Source: Puniceicoccales bacterium
Lineage (GTDB): Bacteria; Verrucomicrobiota; Verrucomicrobiia; Opitutales; JAIRKQ01
Assembly: GCA_031288455.1 (NCBI GenBank)
Contig: JAITRI010000033.1
Span: forward strand, 1-7,082
DNA length: 7,082 nt
Direction of reading: 5' to 3'
Shown in pieces: positions 1 to 6,724 of the stretch. The translations under genes and the position numbers were made by a program. How positions within the stretch are numbered: the first letter of the stretch is position 1; every line of letters starts with the position of its first letter. The notes beneath the pieces are model-generated. The model worked only from the letters and a program-made list of their open reading frames with translations, was not told the DNA's origin and ran no database searches.

Positions 1-171
1 GGCAAAGTCTCCTCTGCCACGGAAAATGCCACCATTGATCAAAAGAAATGCCCCGAATGGCAATTGCGGCAAGCGGAATGGCACATTGCGATTCTTTGCC
101 GCCGTGGGATTTTTAGGTGGCGTTTCGCCGCCGCAGTGATGCGATGGCCCCTGAGAATTGTGAAGCGGCAT
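1..171 (-). CDS. Possible 5' end of an unrecognised gene, cut by the window edge
   Basis: An ATG at 171 on the minus strand opens a frame of 57 codons with no stop before the window edge, so only an N-terminus would be visible. The predicted residues are Pro-, Asn- and Gly-rich at first (MPLHNSQGPS at 1-10), then hydrophobic (AFLLINGGIF at 41-50). I recognise no family. There is no clear Shine-Dalgarno sequence before the ATG. The complementary plus frame is also open from 1 to 183 but its translation is rich in Trp and Arg and looks less protein-like. Divergent placement to the gene at 254 would fit two genes sharing an upstream region. The stretch also contains a GC-rich hairpin at 116-132, so it may equally be non-coding. 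Confidence is low. Confidence 0.22.
   Translation of the reverse strand, partial: MPLHNSQGPSHHCGGETPPKNPTAAKNRNVPFRLPQLPFGAFLLINGGIFRGRGDFA
116..132. repeat. Short GC-rich inverted repeat (hairpin)
   Basis: GGTGGCG (116-122) pairs with CGCCGCC (126-132) around a TTT loop, giving seven pairs including one G-T wobble. No T-run follows on either strand, so it does not look like an intrinsic terminator. It may be a structured intergenic element. Confidence 0.4.
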
Positions 172-253
172 AGGTCAAAATGAGGTATTTTGTTAAATTT
201 TTCGTAAAAAAAGACTTGCATAGTCGGCGCATATGCCGTAGTGCTACTTCATA
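172..253. other. AT-rich leader upstream of the 254 gene, no clear promoter
   Basis: This stretch contains A/T runs, a TTGCAT at 216-221 that could act as a weak -35 box, the 8-bp palindrome GCATATGC (229-236), and a small overlapping stem CGGC/GCCG (225-228 with 235-238). No good -10 box sits 16-18 bp after TTGCAT. No Shine-Dalgarno sequence is visible before the ATG at 254. I infer it drives the plus-strand gene, but the promoter itself is not demonstrated. Confidence 0.3.
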
Positions 254-1345
254 ATGAAAATTTTTAGTAGCATTGTAAATGCGCTTGGAAGCGCTGTGAG
301 TGAAATTGGAAGAGTAATATCGGAGACGATTGGTTCTGTAGCCGGACATCGTGAAGTACGCGGCACCAATGGAAATGTGCCGCATGTAGACCTAGATGTC
401 AGAATGCCCAATGTGATCCCCGTGGGGCATCATAATGTGCATTTGGACGTTGACGACGCCGGATTCAGTCGTAATGAGATGGAAATGGCGATTAGGGCAA
501 GTACTCTGGATGGCAACGCCGGATATTACGAAGATATTGTACCACAAGCCACACAGAACTTGCCCGCTGAAAATGATGACGTTCGCAGAAAAATTCTCGA
601 GGAAGATCGTAAAATAATCAGCGACACGAATAAAGAGTATGAGGAGTCTCAAGCCATAGACGCCGCGAAAGCAAATACCAAAGTATCAGATGAATGCTCG
701 GCCAGTGTGCACGAAATTTTCGGAAAGGTTAATTTGGGCACCTTACCAAATCTTTTTGAATCGGAGACGCAAAGTATAGACATTGCGGAATACGCAGATA
801 TCATAGCTGCTGGGACACCCATTAGCATGGATATCAATTTTGGAGAAGCTCTCCCAGAGGATGTTGCACTGGCAATTGCGATGTGCAAAGATGCATACGC
901 CGCTGTTGCGAATGCTGTGCAGAATGGAAACGTGAGTCTGGCATTCGCCAAAGTCAAAGAACTTGCCATAGCCGTTCGATCGGCCGAAAACGAAATTAAT
1001 CTTGCACGCAGCATAGGGAAAAATCTTGGGCAAATGCCTAAGATTGTCTGCGATGTTGATGCTGCCATTGTAAATGTGCGCGAAAGTGCGCGCAAAGAAT
1101 TTGAGAAACTTTCGCAGGAAAAACGTAATTTGGAAATGGCAGTGGCAAAACACGAAAGGCTGCTCAAATTTTCACCACAAAGCGTAACGGATGATGAAAG
1201 AGGGGCCGTAAATGTGGCACATGAGAAGTTGGAAAATATTGCCCGTAATTTGGAAATTATATCCAAAGCCATAGGCTTGGCAGCTATCATGGTGTCCGCG
1301 AATTCCCAATTAGCAAAGCTAACGGCGCCCGCCTCGGCCAATTGA
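254..1345 (+). CDS. Hypothetical helical protein with ubiquitin-motif-like segments
   Basis: The product has 363 residues and belongs to no family I recognise. Residues 3-30 form a likely amphipathic helix with regularly spaced Ile/Val/Leu. There is no cleavable signal peptide and no clear transmembrane segment. Residues 31-70 look flexible, with HVDLDV-type repeats at 44-49 and 63-67. Residues 74-86 (NEMEMAIRASTLD) fit the core spacing of a ubiquitin-interacting motif, hydrophobic-x-x-Ala-hydrophobic-x-x-Ser-x-x-acidic. Residues 129-139 (YEESQAIDAAK) resemble the Y-x-x-S-L-x-x-D-x-x-K segment of eukaryotic UBX-type proteins, with Gln in place of Leu. The rest is Ala-rich and helical, with a probable coiled coil near 275-340. 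The start is the first ATG of the frame; no Shine-Dalgarno precedes it. It stands alone, convergent to ddl. A host-directed or scaffold protein is possible; function is unknown. The frame is probably real given its length and protein-like composition. Confidence 0.8.
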   Translation: MKIFSSIVNALGSAVSEIGRVISETIGSVAGHREVRGTNGNVPHVDLDVRMPNVIPVGHHNVHLDVDDAGFSRNEMEMAIRASTLDGNAGYYEDIVPQATQNLPAENDDVRRKILEEDRKIISDTNKEYEESQAIDAAKANTKVSDECSASVHEIFGKVNLGTLPNLFESETQSIDIAEYADIIAAGTPISMDINFGEALPEDVALAIAMCKDAYAAVANAVQNGNVSLAFAKVKELAIAVRSAENEINLARSIGKNLGQMPKIVCDVDAAIVNVRESARKEFEKLSQEKRNLEMAVAKHERLLKFSPQSVTDDERGAVNVAHEKLENIARNLEIISKAIGLAAIMVSANSQLAKLTAPASAN

Positions 1346-1567
1346 TCCGCAATGGGTCTTTTGAAAGTTGCCACGTTGCCAGTTCAGTTTATGGCGTAGC
1401 CGTGATGTAAACCAGTCGAGTGAACATCTTCCGTTTGCGCATATAAATTTCGCAATTGCGACCGCGCTGTGGAAATTTTTTCAAATGTCAACTTTTGCGA
1501 AAAAGGCGCACCGCTGCAAATCGAAATGATGCCGCCGTCACCGGAACCGTTGATGGCGGTGCAAATT
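1346..1567. other. Convergent intergenic gap between the 254 gene and ddl
   Basis: This 222-bp gap separates two genes that end towards each other. It contains a perfect 10-bp palindrome CGCAATTGCG (1451-1460), several A/T tracts and the hairpin described at 1532-1559. A minus-strand frame stays open across part of it (to 1384), but its only ATG lies inside ddl and gives a Trp-rich start, so I do not call it. No ftsQ-like start is apparent downstream of ddl. Confidence 0.5.
1532..1559 (-). terminator. Weak hairpin just downstream of ddl
   Basis: CCGCCGTCA (1532-1540) pairs with TGATGGCGG (1551-1559) around a 10-nt loop, giving nine pairs with one G-T wobble. It begins 9 bp past the ddl stop in the direction of ddl transcription. 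Only a broken T-rich stretch follows on that strand, so it is a poor match to an intrinsic terminator. It may instead protect the transcript's 3' end. Confidence 0.3.
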
Positions 1568-2500
1568 TCACGCGGCGTTGTCGCGCCTGGCGCATGCCAA
1601 TTCCACGAGTTTAGCGACCAGCAATTCCGTGCCAATTCCAGAAATTTTAGCAGCGAGAGGATAGAAACTAGTTTTTGTCATTCCTGGGATTGTGTTGATT
1701 TCCAAAAAGAAAATTTTCCCATCGTCGCGCAGGATGAAGTCAACGCGTGCCCAGTCGCGGCACCCGCAGGCGCGAAATGCGATTTCTGCGTAATTTTTAG
1801 CGGCGGCGCGCACATCATTTGGGATTTCAGCGGGGCATAGAACACGCGAATTCCCAGGCGTATACTTATTCCAGTAGTCGAGAAATCCATCATTTGGCAA
1901 AATTTCTACCACCTCCAATGCCGCCCCGTCCAGAATTGACACCGTCAGATCAATGCCGCGCACACGCTGCTCCAGAATGTACTCGTCGTTTCCGCTCAGC
2001 TGAAAGGTCGCCATTTTTAAGTCTTCCACTGTCTGGATCGCGCGCGCGCCTATGCTGCTTCCCTTCGCGTTGGGCTTCAGAAAAAGATCACGTCCCAGCG
2101 CCTTTGTGACATCGCCAATGGTCGGCATGTCGGATTTTGTGAATTTGATCCCGTCCACAACCGGAACTCCGGCGCTTGCCACCCGCCGCTTCGCCGAAAA
2201 TTTATCCATGCACAGTGCGCTGGCGACCGAATCGCTGCCGACAAACGCCAGTCCGTGTGATTCTAAAATTCGCTGCAATGCGCCGTCTTCCCCAAATTCA
2301 CCGTGCGTCACAGGGAAAATTACCGAGTCGGTACTGTCGCACACGAACTTCGGCAGCGCGTCACTTTCGAGGATCACATTTTTTATGGGAAATGTCGCCG
2401 CACATGCCGCATACACATTTTCTCCGGAGAGTAGCGATATTTCTCTCTCCGACGAGGATCCTCCACCGCACAGTAGTATTATTTTTTTTGATTTTTCCAT
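1568..2500 (-). CDS. ddl: D-alanine--D-alanine ligase
   Basis: This ATP-grasp enzyme joins two D-Ala molecules in the cytoplasm; MurF then adds the dipeptide to the peptidoglycan precursor. The 310-residue length is usual for the short DdlB-type enzymes. Family motifs appear in order: GGGSSSEREISLLSG (12-26), HGEFGEDGALQ (66-76), the MDK region after GSDSVASAL (98-100), KPNAKGSS (142-149), the omega-loop YWNKYTPGN (209-217), RVDF (252-255) and FLEINTIPGMT (265-275). Tyr209, Lys212 and Tyr213 in the loop fit D-Ala rather than D-lactate specificity, by family knowledge. The ATG at 2500 lies directly before the conserved beta strand and the SSERE motif; it has no good Shine-Dalgarno. It begins 27 bp after the murC-murB stop and is the last gene of the operon, so translation may depend on coupling with the upstream gene. 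Confidence 0.96.
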   Translation of the reverse strand: MEKSKKIILLCGGGSSSEREISLLSGENVYAACAATFPIKNVILESDALPKFVCDSTDSVIFPVTHGEFGEDGALQRILESHGLAFVGSDSVASALCMDKFSAKRRVASAGVPVVDGIKFTKSDMPTIGDVTKALGRDLFLKPNAKGSSIGARAIQTVEDLKMATFQLSGNDEYILEQRVRGIDLTVSILDGAALEVVEILPNDGFLDYWNKYTPGNSRVLCPAEIPNDVRAAAKNYAEIAFRACGCRDWARVDFILRDDGKIFFLEINTIPGMTKTSFYPLAAKISGIGTELLVAKLVELACARRDNAA

Positions 2501-2527
2501 CGCTGTCGAAAATTTTTATTGAAATTG

Positions 2528-4687
2528 TCACCGGTTGCGCAGGATGACGACTTCCGTACGCAGAAATTTTTTGAATTTGGCATACACCCCATAGCGCACA
2601 GCATCGATCAAAGTCTCAACATCCTTCGCCGTTGCGCCGCCGCCGCCAATGATGAAATTCGCATGCACCGTGGAAATGCTGGCATCGCCAATTTTTTTTC
2701 CCTTCAGGCCCGCTCTGTCAATCAGCTCTCCGGCGGAAAAATCACTGCCATTGCGAAACACGGATCCAAAATTTAGTCCCGACGGCTGATGTGCCATTCT
2801 CCACTCCAGCAGAGCATCGCCGGTGGCAAGAAAATAGTCATCGCCCGCGGTTTCGCTAAATCGAAACGTCGCGCCGAGCACGGTGTAATCGGTCGGGATA
2901 TCGACGGTGCGGTAGGCAAAACGCAGCTCATTTTTGGCAATGGAATGCACGGCGCCTAGGCTGTCCATGAGCTCTAGGGACAGCAAATTGTCTGAGATTG
3001 ACTGGCCGTGCGCACCGGCATTCATGCGGATCGCACCGCCGATGCAACCGGGAATATTTGCCAATTTCTCAGCGCCCACGTAGGACCGTGCCGCGGCGCA
3101 TGAACAAAAATCGCTCATCCGTACGCCGCAGGAGCAGCGCAATGTCCTCTCGTCGGTCCATTCCATCGCCGTCCATCGCTTGGATTTGAGCGTGATTACG
3201 GCGGCATTGATCATGCCATCGGGCGGCAAAATATTCGTGCCGCTCCCGATGACCACACGCCTCAGATTGAGATCGTTGCACATGCGGATGATGCTCGCCA
3301 ATTCGTCAGTATTCCTCGGCTCGGCACAGATTCGCGCCGCCGTCCTGATTCCTATGGAAAAAGAATGCGTCAAGTCCGCCGATGTGGCGAATGGAATTTT
3401 TTCCGCTTCCAGGCGCCGTGAGGCCTCCGCAAATGCCACCTCATCCACGAATTTTTTCGCGTGCGACAGAATGTTCCCGGCACCAACGAACAGGATCAGC
3501 TGTTTTTTTTCATTGGCACTCAACTCCAAACAGATGCGGTGCATGTCGCCGTTGAATCCGGCGAGAGAGATGAATTCCCTGCTGTCGCTTTTCATGCTGT
3601 CAAAGATCAGCTCAGCGGAAACTCCCTCGATCTTCTTTTCGAACGCCGAGTATAACTCCACGACAAACTGCCTGTCAAATTTATCCAAAACACGCGCAAA
3701 TTCCGCGAAATATTGCTGCGTCCTCGTCAATCTGTGCGGCTGAAATACTATGTTTAATTCGTGGTCGCCGTAGTGTTTGCGTGCGTATTTCAGCAGCGCC
3801 TCCACCTCCGTCGGGTGATGGGCGTAGTCGTTCAAAAATACGCATTTGCCGCTGCGCAACATCAGGTCATTCCTGCGCTGTATGCCGATCATTCCTTCCG
3901 GAAGATTGAAACTCCTCCCGAAGACATTCTCCACGCAAAAAAGCGCAATTTTCCGATTCGCTTCCGCAAAATCACACCCGTTTAGATTTTTTATGGGAAC
4001 GTGCTTGTCCGGGAATTTTTTCGCCATTGCGGTGAATGTTGCGTCGCAGTCGGGAACGAAAATTTTTGACCGCGTGCGCGCGAAGAGATTTTCAAAGGCA
4101 AGCAGAAAATTTTCCCTGTTGCCGTAGTTGCACACGTGGTCATCGTCGTAGTTAAGCGCAATTGTGCACTCCGGCGAAAAATTTTCCATCGTGCCGTCGC
4201 TCTCGTCAACTTCCGCCACCAGCCACTCAGAATTTTCAAGGTATCCGGCTGGAGATATTTTATTTTCCCTAAAAAATCCACCCACAATGTAGTCGAAAAC
4301 AATGCCATTTGCCATCAGAATTTCCGTGCAATTCCCAGTGACGGAGGTCTTGCCGTGGGAGCCGACAATCGCCAGAAGCTTTCTGTTCTCGGAAATTTTC
4401 GCGAGAAATTCACCGCGGCGGAGGATTTTGACGCCACGCGCCAGCGCCAGTTTGCAGATTTCGTCGGTATTTTCGTCGATGGCGCTCGACCGCACCACCA
4501 AATCGCAACTTTCCGGCAGAAATTTTTCCGCAAGAAATACCACACCATGTTCAAGCAAAAGGTCCTTTGTGGCAGCGTTTGCGTAGTCATCCCATCCGTA
4601 AACGTCATAGCCGCGCCGCGCCAAATATGTGGCGAGTGGTGCCATTCCAGCACCGCATACTCCAAGCATGCAAATATTTTTACTCAT
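2528..4687 (-). CDS. murC-murB: MurC-MurB fusion: UDP-MurNAc--L-Ala ligase / UDP-GlcNAc-enolpyruvate reductase
   Basis: One 719-residue cytoplasmic protein carries two peptidoglycan enzymes. Residues 1 to about 430 are MurC, which adds L-Ala to UDP-MurNAc using ATP. Its motifs are GVCGAGM (9-15), the P-loop GSHGKTSVTG (109-118), EVDESDG (159-165), DYAHHPTEV (287-295), FQPHRLTRT (315-323) and GAGNI (402-406). Residues from about 435 are MurB, the FAD/NADPH reductase acting one step earlier. It has GSGTNIL (481-487), IPGCIGGAIRMNAGAHG (545-561), FAYRTVDI (590-597), GSVFRNG with the likely proton-donor Ser642 (641-647), and the C-terminal Glu712. All key residues look intact. The linker is very short. 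I chose the ATG at 4687 because MSKNICMLG is the MurC N-terminus and GAGAGGA (4694-4700) sits 6 nt before it; an upstream in-frame ATG at 4714 would lie deep within murG. It overlaps the murG stop by 8 bp, implying translational coupling. Confidence 0.96.
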   Translation of the reverse strand: MSKNICMLGVCGAGMAPLATYLARRGYDVYGWDDYANAATKDLLLEHGVVFLAEKFLPESCDLVVRSSAIDENTDEICKLALARGVKILRRGEFLAKISENRKLLAIVGSHGKTSVTGNCTEILMANGIVFDYIVGGFFRENKISPAGYLENSEWLVAEVDESDGTMENFSPECTIALNYDDDHVCNYGNRENFLLAFENLFARTRSKIFVPDCDATFTAMAKKFPDKHVPIKNLNGCDFAEANRKIALFCVENVFGRSFNLPEGMIGIQRRNDLMLRSGKCVFLNDYAHHPTEVEALLKYARKHYGDHELNIVFQPHRLTRTQQYFAEFARVLDKFDRQFVVELYSAFEKKIEGVSAELIFDSMKSDSREFISLAGFNGDMHRICLELSANEKKQLILFVGAGNILSHAKKFVDEVAFAEASRRLEAEKIPFATSADLTHSFSIGIRTAARICAEPRNTDELASIIRMCNDLNLRRVVIGSGTNILPPDGMINAAVITLKSKRWTAMEWTDERTLRCSCGVRMSDFCSCAAARSYVGAEKLANIPGCIGGAIRMNAGAHGQSISDNLLSLELMDSLGAVHSIAKNELRFAYRTVDIPTDYTVLGATFRFSETAGDDYFLATGDALLEWRMAHQPSGLNFGSVFRNGSDFSAGELIDRAGLKGKKIGDASISTVHANFIIGGGGATAKDVETLIDAVRYGVYAKFKKFLRTEVVILRNR

Positions 4688-5765
4688 GGATAATCCTCTC
4701 TGCATATTCCGCAATTTCCATAGCCGATGACCGTTCCCTCTCGGACACGACGGCGGCGCATGTCCCTTTAGGATTTTTTTGAAAATATTTCAAAACTATT
4801 TTTCCCAGATCGGAAATATTCTCCTGCAGCACAACCGTGGCAATCCCGATGCTCGCCGCATGTGTGGCGTTTGCCAATTGGTGTCCATCGGCGGCATTCG
4901 GATATGGAACAAGCACCATCGGAATTGACAGTGCCGCCGCTTCGGCAATGGTCACAGCTCCAGCTCTGCACACGATCAAATCAGCCGCATTCAGCAGCGA
5001 TCTCATGTCATCGCAGAATGGCATGAAGACATTTGCAATGTCCTCGCCGCCGCTGGATTTTCCAATGACAATTTCACGTTTTTCTGCCAATATGCCGCGC
5101 ACGCAGCAGAGTGCTATTCCATGGGCATTTAGATCCCGAAAGGCCGAGTATGCCCACAGGTTCAGTGCGTCGGCCCCCTGGCTTCCGCCCAAGACCACAA
5201 CCGTTGGCATGTTCAGCTGCAGCTGTAAATTTTCCCTGGCAGTGCGTCTGTCCATTCCATAAATTTCCTTTCTAAGCGGCACCGCCACGTGAATCGTTTT
5301 TTTCGCCAAAGATTTTCCTCCGAGACTAATTCCAGGTGGAAGGAAAATTATGTCGGCCAAATGGGCCAGTAGGCGCGTACTTTTCCCGGGGATTCTGTTG
5401 GACTCGTGGATAATGATACTTTTGCCGAGCACAAAAGCGGCGAATACTGCCGGGATACTCGTGAACCCGCCCATGCCAATTACGCAATTTATTCGCTCGC
5501 GCTTCAGCAGCAGAATGCATCCGATGAACGCCAGCAGCTGCGATGCCGCGAATGTAAAAAATTTTATCGGATTCTTCGACGGTGGTTTCGCTCGAATCGG
5601 CACGTGGCGGAGGCCGCCGTATTTCCGCATCACCGCTGCGTCGATCTTTTTCCCGCTGACCAATAGGACACATCCGTGTCCCCGCGCCGACAACTCCTCC
5701 GCAACGGCTATTCCAGGACATATGTGCCCTCCGGTTCCTCCGCAGGCAATGGCATAATTTCCCAT
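4680..5765 (-). CDS. murG: MurG: lipid II synthase (UDP-GlcNAc transferase)
   Basis: MurG transfers GlcNAc from UDP-GlcNAc to lipid I on the inner face of the cytoplasmic membrane, making lipid II. The 361-residue product has the GT-B glycosyltransferase motifs in order: GGTGGH near the N-terminus (9-14), GMGGFTSIP (97-105), HESNRIPG (120-127), GGSQGA (193-198), CRAGAVTIAEA (266-276) and DGHQLANA (293-300). A hydrophobic patch at about 69-87 fits membrane association. The usual GNPVR motif reads AVPLR here (161-165). I chose the ATG at 5765 because it places GGTGGH at the family position; a GTG at 5789 would add eight residues, and neither start has a clear Shine-Dalgarno. It is the first gene of the minus-strand operon, with a candidate promoter at 5821-5849. 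No ftsW lies upstream, unlike the classical dcw order. Confidence 0.95.
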   Translation of the reverse strand: MGNYAIACGGTGGHICPGIAVAEELSARGHGCVLLVSGKKIDAAVMRKYGGLRHVPIRAKPPSKNPIKFFTFAASQLLAFIGCILLLKRERINCVIGMGGFTSIPAVFAAFVLGKSIIIHESNRIPGKSTRLLAHLADIIFLPPGISLGGKSLAKKTIHVAVPLRKEIYGMDRRTARENLQLQLNMPTVVVLGGSQGADALNLWAYSAFRDLNAHGIALCCVRGILAEKREIVIGKSSGGEDIANVFMPFCDDMRSLLNAADLIVCRAGAVTIAEAAALSIPMVLVPYPNAADGHQLANATHAASIGIATVVLQENISDLGKIVLKYFQKNPKGTCAAVVSERERSSAMEIAEYAERIIHE

Positions 5766-5820
5766 TGCGGAACGATATTTGCAGCACACACAAAGTCAAA
5801 GGCAATGGAGTTTATGAAAA

Positions 5821-5849
5821 ATTTTCCCGTAGATTAAAAAAAATGACAA
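5821..5849 (-). promoter_or_regulatory. Candidate sigma70-type promoter for the murG operon
   Basis: On the minus strand, TTGTCA (5844-5849) is followed after 17 bp by GAAAAT (5821-5826), matching the consensus boxes at 5 of 6 and 4 of 6 positions. The spacer starts with a run of eight T. Transcription would start near 5814 and leave a leader of about 50 nt before the murG ATG. It lies back to back with the porin promoter. Confidence 0.5.
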
Positions 5850-5874
5850 AAAATGCTTGACAGAGAAGCATTTT
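5850..5874. promoter_or_regulatory. 9-bp inverted repeat between divergent -35 boxes, possible operator
   Basis: AAAATGCTT (5850-5858) and AAGCATTTT (5866-5874) form a perfect inverted repeat with a 7-nt spacer. It abuts the murG -35 box and overlaps the -35 box of the porin gene. Because it lies upstream of both predicted start points, it would act as a DNA site rather than an RNA hairpin. I do not recognise the regulator. Confidence 0.5.
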
Positions 5875-5884
5875 GATGGAGAAT
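5857..5884 (+). promoter_or_regulatory. Candidate sigma70-type promoter for the porin-like gene
   Basis: A perfect TTGACA at 5857-5862 is followed after 16 bp by GAGAAT (5879-5884), which matches TATAAT at 4 of 6 positions. Predicted transcription starts near 5890, giving a short leader that contains the Shine-Dalgarno AGAGGA at 5907-5912. Confidence 0.55.
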
Positions 5885-5890
5885 TCTCCA
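5877..5890. promoter_or_regulatory. Perfect 14-bp palindrome over the porin -10 box
   Basis: TGGAGAATTCTCCA is a perfect palindrome with no spacer, so it cannot form a stable RNA hairpin and is more likely a dimer-binding DNA site. It covers the -10 box and predicted start of the porin gene, a position typical for repression. I cannot assign the regulator. Confidence 0.5.
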
Positions 5891-5917
5891 CACAAACTAA
5901 TCTAACAGAGGAATTAT

Positions 5918-6724
5918 ATGAGAAAATTATCGGTTATAGCGGCTGGGCTACTTGGCCTTGTTGCCGTTGGTGCAGAAGCTGCGCAGCCTTCCGATTGGCA
6001 ATCAAAGTTTAGCCTGGATGTCAAGAATAAGTTCGTTAGCGAGAATGTAAGGCGCGGACGTCGTGAAGGGCAAAAGGGATTCAAATCAAAGGTCAATTTC
6101 GGCTATGAGATTTTTGATAGCGTGAAAGTTGGACTCGGCGTTGATAGCTCATTGACTCTGCGCAACGATAAGGGAGATATTGTGGCGCCATACTTTGATA
6201 TCAGCTATGATGCCAGTGAGATGTTTACGCTGGAAGCGGGATATCTGCATAACTTTCACTCGAAGCTGGATCCGCGCAATGGTAATACTCCGTTGGGTGT
6301 GAGGCGCAACACGAATGAAATTTTCTGCGGCGTCAATGCGGATGTTTTGCTGTCTCCTTCTCTGTTCATATTCTATGATTTTGACCGCAGGGAGACTGCC
6401 ATTGAGGGCAAAGTTGGATATAACTTCGACCTATCGCAGTATGCCATTTCCGGCCTCGGCGTAGACTTTGGTGCCAAGTTGGGCTTTGATTCGTCAAAAA
6501 AACCGTATGGGAAAAAGCATGTGGCCGCCGATGGTAAGAAGGGGTACTGCTACTATGGAGCCAATGCCGATTTGACATATGCCATCAATAGCAATGCAAA
6601 AGCCAAGATTGGAGTTGCCTATGACGGGAGTTCCGCCAAGAAAACTTCGTGGACAGGAAATTTGTCGGGGCATAAGCACAAAAATTTTGTATGGTTTAAT
6701 GCCTCCATTGATTGCTCATTCTAG
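5918..6724 (+). CDS. Putative outer-membrane beta-barrel protein (TorF/porin-like)
   Basis: The 268-residue product begins with a signal peptide: basic MRK, a hydrophobic core at 4-18, and a likely cleavage after Ala21 (AEA). The mature protein has many alternating hydrophobic/polar strands with Gly and aromatic residues, and ends in Phe (WFNASIDCSF), the usual C-terminal signal for outer-membrane barrel assembly. The segment FVSENVRRGRREGQ (39-52) recalls the start of TorF-type putative porins, where a Ser/Tyr/Arg-Gly motif opens the first strands; this is a family resemblance from memory, not a search result. It probably forms a channel or structural barrel; no substrate can be named. Three cysteines (137, 211, 266) are unusual for this class. 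The start is well supported by AGAGGA 5 nt upstream and the signal peptide. It is divergent from murG, monocistronic, and ends at a strong terminator. Confidence 0.8.
   Translation: MRKLSVIAAGLLGLVAVGAEAAQPSDWQSKFSLDVKNKFVSENVRRGRREGQKGFKSKVNFGYEIFDSVKVGLGVDSSLTLRNDKGDIVAPYFDISYDASEMFTLEAGYLHNFHSKLDPRNGNTPLGVRRNTNEIFCGVNADVLLSPSLFIFYDFDRRETAIEGKVGYNFDLSQYAISGLGVDFGAKLGFDSSKKPYGKKHVAADGKKGYCYYGANADLTYAINSNAKAKIGVAYDGSSAKKTSWTGNLSGHKHKNFVWFNASIDCSF

Noticed and set aside
649..1374. A 241-codon open frame on the minus strand opposite the 254 gene
   Set aside because: Its translation is Ser/Ala/Phe-rich and low in charge, as expected from the antisense of an Ala/Glu/Lys-rich gene. It has no ribosome binding site, and the plus-strand product is much more protein-like.
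1384..1635. An 83-codon minus-strand frame overlapping the end of ddl, considered as a small gene or a remnant of ftsQ
   Set aside because: Its only ATG lies 68 bp inside ddl and gives a Trp-rich start. It lacks the basic-plus-hydrophobic N-terminus expected of FtsQ, and ddl ends naturally without it.
1469..1840. A 123-codon plus-strand frame over the ddl end
   Set aside because: It is the complement of ddl over most of its length and has no ribosome binding site or recognisable motif.
5766..5789. GTG at 5789 as the murG start
   Set aside because: It adds eight residues before the family N-terminus and has no Shine-Dalgarno; the ATG at 5765 places GGTGGH at the usual position, although it also lacks a strong site.
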